A DNA stretch of 47,942 nt from Candidatus Prevotella equi (GCA_018065145.1 JAGHTW010000083.1:1-47942); one strand, 5' to 3'. Positions 23,551 through 32,299 are shown, counted from the first letter of the stretch. Notes: generated from the sequence alone by a model not told the origin. Translations and numbers: made by a program.

Positions 23551-23582
23551 CAAAGTTACGAATAATAATTTTGTTGTGCAAA
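23551..23582 (-). promoter_or_regulatory. Bacteroidetes-type promoter of the pectinase gene
   Basis: On the minus strand TTTG (23579-23582), a 20-bp spacer and TAACTTTG (23551-23558) match the consensus exactly. This is the only full promoter in the 757-bp gap. Confidence 0.75.
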
Positions 23583-23695
23583 TTTTTAGGCTATAATTAT
23601 TTGTATATTAACACCTGTTAACCTAAAAAGTGGAATAATGGGAAAAATATCGGTTATATAGGGTAGTCGTGGCTTAAATTTACACCTGTTTTTAA

Positions 23696-23893
23696 TGCAA
23701 TCGTTATACAATTGCGTGGTAATCGTTGTACAATTACACGGTAATCGTTGTACAATTACACGGTAATCGTTATACAATTACACGGTAATCGTTGTACAAT
23801 TACACGGTAATCGTTATACAATTACACGGTAATCGTAATGCAATTACAAGGTAATCGTTGCACGATTGCATGGTAATCGTTATACAATTACAG
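23696..23893. repeat. 22-bp tandem repeat, 9 units
   Basis: Nine head-to-tail 22-bp units with consensus GGTAATCGTTRTACAATTAC plus AC, no spacers. Units 2-6 are nearly identical; units 1, 7, 8 and 9 are diverged. Each unit contains the palindrome TTGTACAA (or TTATACAA) and an ATTACACGGTAAT inverted repeat. The short frames through the array are not credible genes. Confidence 0.95.
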
Positions 23894-23917
23894 GGTAAAA
23901 AAATTGAACAAAAAAAA

Positions 23918-23945
23918 TCTCCCCCCGCATCACTGCGGGAGGAGA
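23918..23945 (-). terminator. Intrinsic terminator of the rnf operon
   Basis: A 12-bp stem, TCTCCCCCCGCA / TGCGGGAGGAGA, with one mismatch and a 4-nt loop. On the minus strand it is followed by a run of T (23911-23917 as A on plus). It lies 57 bp after the rnfA stop. Confidence 0.92.
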
Positions 23946-24002
23946 CAACAACACAAACACAAATATCCTGTGCTCCAAATGCCAGAGACACAGGCTGTAT
24001 CT

Positions 24003-24605
24003 CTATTCTATTCCAAATAACTGCTTAAGACCACCGTCAACACCGCTGAAGCCCATGAAGGCAAGCGATAAAAGTGAAGCGGTGATGAGAGTGATGCTAA
24101 CACCCTTCATGCCCTTTGGTATTGCAGCAAACTCCTGCTGTTCGCGGAGTCCAGCGAAGAGGATGAGTGCTATACCGAAACCTATTGCAGATGCAATAGC
24201 ATAGTCAAGGGACATAAGCAGTGAATAATCCTTCTGAATCACTGAAATGGCAACACCGAGAACGGCGCAGTTTGTAGTGATAAGTGGAAGGAACACACCA
24301 AGTGCCTGGTAGAGTGGAGGAGAGACCTTCTTGAGAATGATCTCTACCATCTGCACCAGTGATGCAATGACAAGGATGAATGACAGAGTCTGCAGGTATC
24401 CTAAGTCAAGTGGTGTGAGAACGTAAGTCTGTACGAGCCATGTCACGAGTGTTGCCAGCAACATAACGAATGCTACGGCAGCGGACATACCCATGGATGT
24501 ATTTACCTTCTGGCTAACGCCGAGGAAAGGACAGATGCCAAGGAACTGTGACAGTACGATATTGTTTACAAATATCGCTGCTATAAATATAAGTAGATAT
24601 TCCAT
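24003..24605 (-). CDS. rnfA: Rnf complex membrane subunit RnfA
   Basis: This 200-residue integral membrane protein has six predicted helices. It is one of the paired inverted-topology subunits (RnfA/RnfE) of the ion-pumping NADH:ferredoxin oxidoreductase. The N-terminal MEYLLIFIAAIFVNNIVLSQ and FLGICPFLGVS are strongly conserved; the Cys in GICPFLG helps bind the intramembrane iron-sulfur cluster shared with RnfE. It is the last gene of rnfBCDGEA, starting 2 bp after rnfE. The terminator follows at 23918-23945. Confidence 0.96.
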   Translation of the reverse strand: MEYLLIFIAAIFVNNIVLSQFLGICPFLGVSQKVNTSMGMSAAVAFVMLLATLVTWLVQTYVLTPLDLGYLQTLSFILVIASLVQMVEIILKKVSPPLYQALGVFLPLITTNCAVLGVAISVIQKDYSLLMSLDYAIASAIGFGIALILFAGLREQQEFAAIPKGMKGVSITLITASLLSLAFMGFSGVDGGLKQLFGIE

Positions 24606-24607
24606 AG

Positions 24608-25207
24608 TTATGCTTTCTTGAATCTGTTAATAATAGCGATGATGAAACCCAGTGTGAGGAATGCACCAGGAGGAAGTATGAATACGAGCATACCAAAGTC
24701 CTCTGGTATCAGTCGCAGGTCAAATACTGTACCGTTGCCGAGCAATTCACGAGCGATGCCGAGAAGTGTCAGTCCGATGGTGAATCCTAAACCGATGCCT
24801 ATGCCGTCGAGGGCAGAGTCAAGGGCGTTGTTCTTGCTTGCAAAAGATTCTGCACGACCGAGGATGATACAGTTCACAACAATCAGTGGAATGAAGAGAC
24901 CGAGTGACTTATTTACCTCTGGCAGATAGGCTGCGAGCAGCAACTGTACTATCGTTACGAGTGTAGCGATGACAACGATATACACAGGTATGTGAACCAT
25001 GTCTGGTGTCAGCTTCTTTATCAGCGAAATGATGATGTTTGAACATATCAGCACGACCATTGTGGCAATGCCCATCATCATACCATTCATGGCGCTGGTG
25101 GTGGTGGCAAGTGTAGGACACATGCCGAGCATCAGTACAAAGGTAGGGTTCTCCTTTATGATGCCATTGGTTATAATTCCTATCTTATTCATATTAGAAA
25201 TATTCAT
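24608..25207 (-). CDS. rnfE: Rnf complex membrane subunit RnfE
   Basis: This 199-residue integral membrane protein is a homolog and partner of RnfA. Landmarks are NPTFVLMLGMCPTLATTTSA (about 20-39) with the cluster-ligand Cys in GMCPTLA, and a later NCIILGRAESFA. An alternative start five codons downstream (MNKIGII) is possible. The start lies 9 bp after the rnfG stop, within a CATAATG-like repeat that also spans the rnfG stop region. Confidence 0.96.
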   Translation of the reverse strand: MNISNMNKIGIITNGIIKENPTFVLMLGMCPTLATTTSAMNGMMMGIATMVVLICSNIIISLIKKLTPDMVHIPVYIVVIATLVTIVQLLLAAYLPEVNKSLGLFIPLIVVNCIILGRAESFASKNNALDSALDGIGIGLGFTIGLTLLGIARELLGNGTVFDLRLIPEDFGMLVFILPPGAFLTLGFIIAIINRFKKA

Positions 25208-25216
25208 TATGAATTA

Positions 25217-25855
25217 TTAGTTTTCTTGCTTCGTTGCACCTGTGCAACCATCTGCATTCTGGCTTGTTGCGCCAGTGTTGCCGTCTGTGCACTCTTCCTT
25301 ATAGGTGTTGTATGCCTGCTGTACTGCACGGAGGAAAGAACGAGAAGTGATGGTTGATGCTGTGATAGCGTCGATGTCACCGCCGTCCTTTGAAACAGTG
25401 AGGTTACACTTTGCAGGGTTGAGACCTACGATACATCCCGGTGCATCCTTCTGGAACCAATCTGGAGCCTTTGCACCAAGACCTGGTGTCTCTGCATGCT
25501 CAAGGACTGTATAACCAAGAATTGTGCCTTCTGCATCAAAACCTACGAGCACTGTAAGATTTCCACCGAAGCCGTTAGGGTCTGTTGACTGTACTGCAAC
25601 ACCCTTGTCGGTATCGTAAATTACGAATGTAAGTTCCTTACCGTTGACGGTACGCTTTTTCTCTTCCTGCTTCTTTACTGTTACGTTGTCAGCAGCGAGC
25701 ACTGCCTTGATACCCTCGGCGAGTGCCTTTTCTGCCTGTTCCTGAATGGCTGGCTGTGTGACATTGTTGATATAAGCAAGGAGTCCACCGCAGATGAGAG
25801 CTACGCCCACCAGTACGATGACCATATTCTGAAGATTTGACTTAAGCTTTTCCAT
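25217..25855 (-). CDS. rnfG: Rnf complex FMN-carrying subunit RnfG
   Basis: This 212-residue protein has a single N-terminal membrane anchor (MVIVLVGVALICGGLLAYIN) and a periplasmic flavin-binding domain. FMN is covalently attached to a Thr in the S/T-G-A-T-x-S/T motif. Here the site reads DAITASTITSR, so the Gly and Ala are replaced by Ala and Ser while the acceptor Thr is kept. The C-terminus (ECTDGNTGATSQNADGCTGA) is a short Cys/Gly/Thr-rich repeat not needed by the family. Order and spacing fit the rnf operon. Confidence 0.95.
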   Translation of the reverse strand: MEKLKSNLQNMVIVLVGVALICGGLLAYINNVTQPAIQEQAEKALAEGIKAVLAADNVTVKKQEEKKRTVNGKELTFVIYDTDKGVAVQSTDPNGFGGNLTVLVGFDAEGTILGYTVLEHAETPGLGAKAPDWFQKDAPGCIVGLNPAKCNLTVSKDGGDIDAITASTITSRSFLRAVQQAYNTYKEECTDGNTGATSQNADGCTGATKQEN

Positions 25856-25870
25856 TGTCTTTGTCCTCCT

Positions 25871-26869
25871 TTACTTCTTTGCTGGCACCTCACCGAAGCG
25901 CTTTGGTTTAACGTACATATTAATAAGAGGTGTGAACGCATTCATGATAAGAATAGCGAAGGACATACCCTCTGGATAAGCACCCCAGTTACGGATGATG
26001 ATGGTGAGAACACCAATGCTGACACCGTAGATGAGCTGGCCTTTAGCCGTCATAGGAGATGTTACGTAGTCTGTTGCCATGAATATTGCACCAAGCATCA
26101 AACCACCAGAGAGAATCACCTGAACAGGGTTTGCATATACAGGGTTTGCAACGTGCATGATGCCTGCAATGACAAATACTGTAGCGATGATGCTTACAGG
26201 GATGTGCCATGTGATAATCTTCTTGAACAGCATGTATGCAAGACCAAGTATCAATGCCAGAGCGCATATCTCACCGATAGTGCCGGCACCCATACCGTTG
26301 GCGGTGTTGCCGAGAAGCATATCCATAGAAGAAGGCAATTGGTCAAGAACGCTTGCGTCGCCGCTCTTTATTGCCTGCTTCATGAGGGCAAGAGGTGTTG
26401 CACCTGTCTCTGCGTCAGTGTATGCTAGCAGCTGACCCTCAGTAGGCCATGATGTCATGGCTGTAGGGAAGCTGACAAGCAGGAAGCAACGTCCTACGAG
26501 TGCAGGGTTGAATGGATTCTGACCGAGTCCGCCGAATGTCATCTTGCCTACACCGATAGCTATCAATGCACCAACGATGATCATCCACAGAGGGAAGTTT
26601 GATGGAAGGTTCATGCCAAGCAATAAACCAGTTACGATGGCTGAACCGTCAAGAAGTGAAGGCTCTCGCTTGAGGAGTGCCTTGCAGATAGCCCACTCAA
26701 AGAAGAGACAGGCTGCCACACTCACGAGGCATACAATAGCAGAACCGATGCCGAAGAAATAGAATGATGTAAGAAGAGCTGGCAACAGGGCAAGCACTAC
26801 ACCATACATATTCTTCTCCACCGAGTCGTTGCCGTGAGCGTGAGGGGAAAGGGATACTATTAATGACAT
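25871..26869 (-). CDS. rnfD: Rnf complex membrane subunit RnfD
   Basis: This 332-residue polytopic membrane protein belongs to the NqrB/RnfD family. It carries covalent FMN through a Thr in a D-x-x-T-S-P-x-T type motif, seen here as ATDYVTSPMTAKGQ (about residues 271-284). GLGQNPFNPALVGRCFL (about 114-130) is the second family landmark. It works with RnfG in moving electrons across the membrane while ions are pumped. It is separated by 39 nt from the rnfC stop, a gap with short TTTACAA-like repeats. Confidence 0.96.
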   Translation of the reverse strand: MSLIVSLSPHAHGNDSVEKNMYGVVLALLPALLTSFYFFGIGSAIVCLVSVAACLFFEWAICKALLKREPSLLDGSAIVTGLLLGMNLPSNFPLWMIIVGALIAIGVGKMTFGGLGQNPFNPALVGRCFLLVSFPTAMTSWPTEGQLLAYTDAETGATPLALMKQAIKSGDASVLDQLPSSMDMLLGNTANGMGAGTIGEICALALILGLAYMLFKKIITWHIPVSIIATVFVIAGIMHVANPVYANPVQVILSGGLMLGAIFMATDYVTSPMTAKGQLIYGVSIGVLTIIIRNWGAYPEGMSFAILIMNAFTPLINMYVKPKRFGEVPAKK

Positions 26870-26908
26870 ATTGTTATTTACAATTTACGGATTTACAATT
26901 TTCTGTTC

Positions 26909-28261
26909 CTATTTCTTTGCTGCTCTGCCGCGGATTATTCCCATCACTGTCTGCTTGCCAAGACGGATATTGTCAAGGATTGGACGGTGAGAAGGACATG
27001 TGAACTGGCATGAACCGCACTCGATACAAGATGTTATCATCTCATTCTCAAGCATATCCCACTTTTTGAGTACTGTACCAGTAGCAAGGAGATATGGCTC
27101 AAGTCCCATAGGACATGCGCTTACGCACTTTGCGCAGCGTATGCAAGGGTTTGGAGTCTTGCGATGAGCATCCTCATCGGTGAGAATAGTGATAGAGTTC
27201 TGACCTTTACCAACAGGTACTTGCAGTGAATTGACCGCTTTACCCATCATTGGACCACCAGCAAGAATCTTGTTGTCACCTTCTGGCATACCACCACAAA
27301 GATCTATCAGTTCACCGAATGTGGTACCCATACGTACGAGGAAGTTGCTTGGCTTCTGAAGCTTCTTACCTGTTACTGTGGTGTAACGCTCAAAGAGAGG
27401 TTTGTTCTTCATTACAGCCTCATATACAGCAACTGCTGTACCTGCGTTCTGAACGATTGCGCCAACATTGACAGGGATAGCAGGAGGTGCTGGCACCTGA
27501 CGACCGATGACGGCATCAACGAGCTGTTTCTCACCACCCTGTGGGTATTTCTTTGCCAATGGAACTACTTCTATTCCAGGAATGTTCGCAACTTTCTCGG
27601 CGAGAAGTTCTATTGCTGCAGGCTTGTTGTCCTCAACGCCGATGTAGCCCTTCTCTACCTTTGCACCCTTCATAAGGATTTTCAGACCTTCGATAAGCTG
27701 GTCTGCCTTCTCCATCATGAGGCGATAGTCAGATGTGATGTAAGGCTCACACTCTACTGCGTTGATAATAACGCATTCTGCAGTTGCTCCTGGAGGAGGG
27801 CAGAGCTTGATGAATGTAGGGAAACAAGCACCGCCCATACCTACTACACCTGCAACCTTTATACGGTTGACGATTTCTTCCGGTGTCAGCTCTGGATGAT
27901 TCTCCAGTTTCTCAAGTGTCTCAGAGCGGTCAATGCTTTCCTCCCACTCGTCACCTTCTACATTGATGATGATACATGGCTGGTTGTAACCTGATGCGGT
28001 TATAGCATTGTCAACCTTGAAAACAGTACCTGATACTGATGAATATATTGGTGCAGAGACAAAACCATTAGCCTCTGCTATCAGTGTGCCGACCTTTACC
28101 TTGTCACCTTTTGCTACAACAGGCTTTGCTGGAGCGCCGATGTGCTGGCTCATTGGGAAGATGGCCTGCTTTGGCAATGGTGCTGGCTGAGTAACAGCGT
28201 CGTTGGAGAGCTTGTTCTCTTCTGGGTGAATACCACCAATTTTAAATGTATGTAGTTTCAT
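26909..28261 (-). CDS. rnfC: Rnf complex NADH-binding subunit RnfC
   Basis: This 450-residue peripheral subunit faces the cytoplasm, oxidises NADH and passes electrons to the membrane part. Near the N-terminus an NqrA-like barrel-sandwich domain is visible. A flavin/NADH-binding region includes GVVGMGGACFPTFIKL (about 140-155), and two [4Fe-4S] motifs, CIRCAKCVSACP (~377-388) and CIECGSCQFTCP (~416-427), lie at the C-terminus. Ions are pumped as electrons flow between ferredoxin and NAD. It starts 4 bp after the rnfB stop. Confidence 0.97.
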   Translation of the reverse strand: MKLHTFKIGGIHPEENKLSNDAVTQPAPLPKQAIFPMSQHIGAPAKPVVAKGDKVKVGTLIAEANGFVSAPIYSSVSGTVFKVDNAITASGYNQPCIIINVEGDEWEESIDRSETLEKLENHPELTPEEIVNRIKVAGVVGMGGACFPTFIKLCPPPGATAECVIINAVECEPYITSDYRLMMEKADQLIEGLKILMKGAKVEKGYIGVEDNKPAAIELLAEKVANIPGIEVVPLAKKYPQGGEKQLVDAVIGRQVPAPPAIPVNVGAIVQNAGTAVAVYEAVMKNKPLFERYTTVTGKKLQKPSNFLVRMGTTFGELIDLCGGMPEGDNKILAGGPMMGKAVNSLQVPVGKGQNSITILTDEDAHRKTPNPCIRCAKCVSACPMGLEPYLLATGTVLKKWDMLENEMITSCIECGSCQFTCPSHRPILDNIRLGKQTVMGIIRGRAAKK

Positions 28262-28265
28262 ATCC

Positions 28266-29159
28266 TTATGCCTCCTTCTTTTGTTCTACGTTCTCTGCTG
28301 TCTCTGCCTTTGGCTTAAGAGGTGGTAACTCCCATGTTGCCTTGATAGCATTCTTTGGGCACTCTCTTACGCACAGTCCGCATGCCTTACACTTGTTGTA
28401 ATCAATGTATGCGATATTACCCTCAACGGTAATAGCTTCAAACTTACATACCTTTGCGCACTTTCCGCAGCCTATACAACCAACGGAGCAAGCCTTTGCT
28501 ACAACAGGGCCCTTGTCCTTGTTAACGCAGGATACATACACGCGACGTGCCTGTTCCTTTATAACTTTGCCCTTAAGGCGAATCTCTATGATGTGACGTG
28601 GACATGCCTTGACGCATGCACCGCATGAGGTACACTTCTCTTCGTCAACCTCAGGGAGTCCTGTTTCAGGATTAACCTTGATGGCATCAAAAGCACAAGC
28701 CTTTTCGCAGTCGCCGCCACCGAGACAACCGAAACCACATGCTGTCTCACCTGAACCTGTAGCGTTCATTGCTGTACAGGTGCGAAGACCATCGTACTGC
28801 ACTGTGCGAGGGCGGTTAGCGTAACAGCCGTTACATTTTACTACGGCAACCTTTGGGGCGCTCTCTGCAACAGCCATACCAAGTATGTCTGCTACCTTTG
28901 ACATAACCTCCTGGCCACCAACAGGACATGTAAGTCCTTCAATAGAACCATCATCGGATGCCTTGACAATGGCTGCGGCAAGACCTGAACATCCAGGGAA
29001 TCCGCAACCACCGCAATTAGCCTGTGGCAATACCTCTGCCACCTGACCGATGCGTGGGTCTTCCTTGACAGCGAACTTCTTGGCGCAAACATAAAGGATA
29101 ACCGCTGCAATGAGGGCTATCGCACCAAGAGTTGCTACTGCTGATAGAATAAAACTCAT
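28266..29159 (-). CDS. rnfB: Rnf complex ferredoxin-type subunit RnfB
   Basis: This 297-residue protein has an N-terminal membrane anchor (residues ~3-26), the cluster motif CGGCGFPGCSGLA (~49-61) and several [4Fe-4S] ferredoxin motifs: CTSCGACVKACP, CIGCGKCAKVCK and CKACGLCVRECP. RnfB accepts electrons from reduced ferredoxin. It is the first rnf gene, about 40 bp after the RseC-like gene. The whole run is likely transcribed from the promoter at 29644-29674. Confidence 0.97.
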   Translation of the reverse strand: MSFILSAVATLGAIALIAAVILYVCAKKFAVKEDPRIGQVAEVLPQANCGGCGFPGCSGLAAAIVKASDDGSIEGLTCPVGGQEVMSKVADILGMAVAESAPKVAVVKCNGCYANRPRTVQYDGLRTCTAMNATGSGETACGFGCLGGGDCEKACAFDAIKVNPETGLPEVDEEKCTSCGACVKACPRHIIEIRLKGKVIKEQARRVYVSCVNKDKGPVVAKACSVGCIGCGKCAKVCKFEAITVEGNIAYIDYNKCKACGLCVRECPKNAIKATWELPPLKPKAETAENVEQKKEA

Positions 29160-29199
29160 AGTGTTGTTAGTTGTTAGTTATATTTGATATTGTTTTTAG

Positions 29200-29610
29200 T
29201 TATTCAATCCAGAATGTTAAAGACTTTTCTAATCTTTTGCGGCAAATGTACAATATAGTGTAATAAGGTATCAATGTCGCAAGTCCGGAAATAGCAGCCG
29301 TCAATTCCGATAATCCGTTTATGATGCATGTTGATATTACGGCGAGTAATATGACGGTTGGGATGACAAACGCAATCAATACAGCCTTCATTCCAACGGA
29401 TTCTGCTGCCATGACCATCACTTCTTGTCCTACAGAGTAATTTCCCGTATTATTGCAATGTACGTCGATTAGCTTTTCCTTGCTCTCGGCAGAGGTACAG
29501 TGTGATGCTATCTTGCAACTGCTGCAGGCGCTGTTTTGGGTGATGCGTACCCTCACCATCCCGGATGAGATGCTGTCAATAATGCCTTCGTGAGATATTC
29601 TGTTGCTCAT
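29200..29610 (-). CDS. RseC/MucC-family membrane protein upstream of rnf
   Basis: The protein has 136 residues from the ATG at 29610 (MSNRISHEGIIDS). The frame runs 25 codons further upstream but overlaps the promoter. An N-terminal Cys-rich soluble part (CSSCKIASHC, then CTSAES) is followed by two membrane helices, VLIAFVIPTVILLAVISTCI and a second near the end. RseC-like proteins are commonly encoded just before rnf genes and are thought to help assemble or maintain redox complexes (RsxABCDGE/SoxR reduction in E. coli). The same role is inferred here. Confidence 0.88.
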   Translation of the reverse strand: MSNRISHEGIIDSISSGMVRVRITQNSACSSCKIASHCTSAESKEKLIDVHCNNTGNYSVGQEVMVMAAESVGMKAVLIAFVIPTVILLAVISTCIINGLSELTAAISGLATLIPYYTILYICRKRLEKSLTFWIE

Positions 29611-29643
29611 AGTACAAGAATTGCAATGTTCATGTTGCAAATG

Positions 29644-29674
29644 CAAAATTACATTAAACTTTTGATAAAACAAA
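29644..29674 (-). promoter_or_regulatory. Bacteroidetes-type promoter of rseC-rnfBCDGEA
   Basis: On the minus strand TTTG (29671-29674), a 19-bp spacer, TAATTTTG (29644-29651). The predicted start is near 29638, about 30 nt before the RseC-like ATG. Confidence 0.75.
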
Positions 29675-29732
29675 ATTTTTGTCATAAAATCTATTACTTT
29701 TTTATAAAAGAATGCTATATTTTGTTATTTTA

Positions 29733-29764
29733 TTTGCATTTGTGATAAAAAATATGTAAATTTG
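29733..29764 (+). promoter_or_regulatory. Bacteroidetes-type promoter of pyk
   Basis: TTTG at 29733-29736, a 20-bp spacer, TAAATTTG at 29757-29764. The start site would be near 29770, giving a ~38-nt leader. Confidence 0.78.
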
Positions 29765-29807
29765 CACCTTATTTATAGATTATATTAATGCGTTACAAAT
29801 ACTGTTT

Positions 29808-31238
29808 ATGAAACAAACTAAAATTGTTGCTTCTGTTAGCGACCTGAGATGTGAAGTGGAGTTTATTAAGGAATTGTATGAAGCAGGTGTCAATGTGATA
29901 CGTATGAATACTGCTCATGCAACGCCAGAAGGTTTGAAAACTATCATAAAGAATGTAAGGGCTGTGTCTCCACATCTCGGAATACTTATTGATACAAAGG
30001 GACCAGAGGTTAGAACTACTGGTTGTGAGGGACCTATAGCATATAAGGCAGGCGAAAAGGTTGTTGTTGTTGGCAACCCAAGCAAGGATACGACTCATGA
30101 TGAGATTTGTCTTTCATACCCTGATATCTGCAAGGATGTAAAGGTTGGAGACGATATCCTTTTTGATGATGGTGAACTGGATATGAAGGTCACAGAGAAT
30201 GATGGGGAGAAACTTACCGTGGAAGTGATGAATGACGGTATGCTCGGTTCTCATAAAAGTGTGAACGTACCAGGAGAGCATATCGATCTTCCTGCACTCA
30301 CGGAGAAGGATAAGGCAAATATTCTCCTCGCAATTGAGCAGGATATTGACTTTATCGCACATTCCTTCGTGCGTTCCAAGGAGGACTTGATGGAGGTGCA
30401 GGCTATCCTTGATGAGCATAACTCTGATATCAAGATTATCTCCAAGATAGAAAATCAGGAAGGCGTTGATAATATCGAGGAAATCCTCGACAACTGCTAT
30501 GGTATCATGGTGGCACGTGGCGACCTTGGTATTGAGATTCCAGCAGAGCAGATTCCTGGAATACAGCGAATGATTATCCGCAAGTGCGTATTCCGCAAGA
30601 AACCTGTAATCGTAGCTACACAGATGCTTCACACGATGATAAAGAATCCACGTCCAACACGTGCGGAGGTCAACGATATTGCCACAGCAGTATTCTGCAA
30701 TACCGATGCCCTCATGCTCTCTGGTGAGACAGCAAGTGGTGCTTATCCTATCGAAGCCGTAAAGACTATGGCACGTATCGCGGAGCAGGCAGAAGAGGAT
30801 CGTGCCCTTTATATGGCGAAAGTTAATGTTGAAGGCGCTGATACGAACCTTCGTGACTTCCTTTGTCGTGCTGCTATCGAGACAACACAGAAGCTTGATG
30901 TGAAGTGTATTCTCACCGACTCTGGTAACGGCGACGATGCCCGCACCCTCTCCGCTTACCGTGGTCCTCATCCTATCGTGGCTATCTGCAAGCACGATAA
31001 GCTCCAGCGCTGGCTCGCTCTCTCATATGGTGTCATCGCTACTTATCCAAAGAAAGATGAGCTTGATAAGCAGTTCTATCACACGGTGAAGAAGCTCTAC
31101 AACCTCGGAAGAGTAAAACTCGATGATAAGGTTACTTATCTGTCAGGTCACATGGGCATAGGCGTAACAGACAAAACCGCTGGCGTATCCATGCTGGAGG
31201 TTAATACTGTAAGCGAAGTTTTCGCCAATTACGAATAA
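29808..31238 (+). CDS. pyk: Pyruvate kinase
   Basis: This 476-residue cytosolic enzyme converts phosphoenolpyruvate and ADP to pyruvate and ATP. Landmarks are TKIVASVSDL at the start, GVNVIRMNTAHA (~27-38), DTKGPEVRTT (~62-71), IISKIENQEGVDNIEEIL (active-site Lys, ~211-228), MVARGDLGIEIP (~234-245) and ATQMLHTMIKNPRPTRAEVNDIA (~268-290). The length fits bacterial type I enzymes. It begins a plus-strand gene run: the pseudouridine synthase gene starts 14 bp after its stop. The long antisense frame across this gene is a shadow. Confidence 0.98.
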   Translation: MKQTKIVASVSDLRCEVEFIKELYEAGVNVIRMNTAHATPEGLKTIIKNVRAVSPHLGILIDTKGPEVRTTGCEGPIAYKAGEKVVVVGNPSKDTTHDEICLSYPDICKDVKVGDDILFDDGELDMKVTENDGEKLTVEVMNDGMLGSHKSVNVPGEHIDLPALTEKDKANILLAIEQDIDFIAHSFVRSKEDLMEVQAILDEHNSDIKIISKIENQEGVDNIEEILDNCYGIMVARGDLGIEIPAEQIPGIQRMIIRKCVFRKKPVIVATQMLHTMIKNPRPTRAEVNDIATAVFCNTDALMLSGETASGAYPIEAVKTMARIAEQAEEDRALYMAKVNVEGADTNLRDFLCRAAIETTQKLDVKCILTDSGNGDDARTLSAYRGPHPIVAICKHDKLQRWLALSYGVIATYPKKDELDKQFYHTVKKLYNLGRVKLDDKVTYLSGHMGIGVTDKTAGVSMLEVNTVSEVFANYE

Positions 31239-31252
31239 TCTATTTCAATTGT

Positions 31253-32152
31253 ATGCCATACAATCCAAAACTAAGAGAATATAAACATTATACTTGCGAC
31301 CGGGAGATTCCACTCTTGGAATATCTTCTTGCTACGTTGCCTGGCAGTAAGTCAAAGATAAAAAGTACGCTACAGGGACGTGGTATCAAGGTTGACGGCA
31401 AGACGGTGACGCAGTTCGATTATCCGTTGGTGCCAGGAACGAAGATAAGTGTCAGCAACTCAAAGAGGAATGATAATTTCAAGAGTAAGTATGTCAGTAT
31501 AGTCTATGAGGATCAGTACCTTATCGTGATAGAGAAAAAGCCAGGCATACTCTCAATGGCTGCAGGACATTCTTCGCTGAATGTAAAAACGGTCTTGGAT
31601 GACTACTTTAAGAGAACACGTCAGAGTTGTCGTGCCCATGTGGTGCATCGCTTGGATAGAGATACCAGTGGACTGATGATATATGCCAAGGATATGGAGA
31701 CAGAACAGATTCTGGAACATGAGTGGCATGATATAGTCTTTGATAGACGATACGTTGCTCTCGTTAGTGGTGAGATGCAGGAACAGACCGGTACAATAGC
31801 TAACTGGCTGAAAGATAATAAGGCGTATGTTACTTTTTCTTCGCCTGTCGATAACGGCGGAAAGTATGCTGTTACGCATTTTTACGTTCTTGATCGTTCT
31901 ACAGAACATTCTCTCGTAGAGTATAAACTGGAGACAGGAAGAAAGAATCAGATACGTGTACATTCGGCTGATATGGGGCATCCTGTGTGTGGCGATGTCA
32001 AATATGGAAATGGTGATAGCCCTTTGCATAGACTTTGTCTGCATGCATATGTGCTGTGTTTCTATCATCCTGTAACACACAGGCCAATGGAATTCTCAAC
32101 ACCTATTCCACCACAGTTTAAGGAAGTAATAAACAAAGATTTAAAAGCTTGA
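31253..32152 (+). CDS. RluA-family rRNA/tRNA pseudouridine synthase
   Basis: This 299-residue protein has an N-terminal S4-like RNA-binding region (about 15-62, GRGIKVDGKTV) and an RluA-type catalytic domain. The catalytic Asp lies in HVVHRLDRDTSGLM (about 130-143), and GRKNQIRVHSADMGHPVCGD near 226-245 is also typical. It isomerises specific uridines in rRNA or tRNA; the target cannot be inferred. It is 14 bp after pyk and probably co-transcribed. Confidence 0.93.
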   Translation: MPYNPKLREYKHYTCDREIPLLEYLLATLPGSKSKIKSTLQGRGIKVDGKTVTQFDYPLVPGTKISVSNSKRNDNFKSKYVSIVYEDQYLIVIEKKPGILSMAAGHSSLNVKTVLDDYFKRTRQSCRAHVVHRLDRDTSGLMIYAKDMETEQILEHEWHDIVFDRRYVALVSGEMQEQTGTIANWLKDNKAYVTFSSPVDNGGKYAVTHFYVLDRSTEHSLVEYKLETGRKNQIRVHSADMGHPVCGDVKYGNGDSPLHRLCLHAYVLCFYHPVTHRPMEFSTPIPPQFKEVINKDLKA

Positions 32153-32155
32153 TAA

Positions 32156-32299
32156 ATGGTTACTTATTTAGCCGCCATATTGGCGATTGTTATAGCAATA
32201 ATACTAATTAAGAAATTTGTCAGTTGTATGTTTAGGGTCATTGTGATATTTGTTCTTGTGGCTCTTCTCTCATACCTGTATTTCTATTATTTAAGTTAA
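32156..32299 (+). CDS. 47-residue two-helix membrane peptide
   Basis: The ATG at 32156 begins a 47-codon frame that is almost entirely hydrophobic: YLAAILAIVIAIILI, a short KKFVSCMFR turn, then VIVIFVLVALLSYLYFYY. It predicts two membrane helices separated by a positively charged loop. It starts 3 bp after the pseudouridine synthase stop and ends 20 bp before the DUF4468 gene, so it fits the operon. I recognise no family. Confidence 0.6.
   Translation: MVTYLAAILAIVIAIILIKKFVSCMFRVIVIFVLVALLSYLYFYYLS

Noticed and set aside
23696..23893. Possible CRISPR array
   Set aside because: The 22-bp units are directly adjacent with no variable spacers, and no cas genes are present.
30114..30995. 293-codon minus-strand open frame
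   Set aside because: It lies wholly antisense to pyruvate kinase, which has all family motifs; codon bias of pyk explains the open antisense frame.
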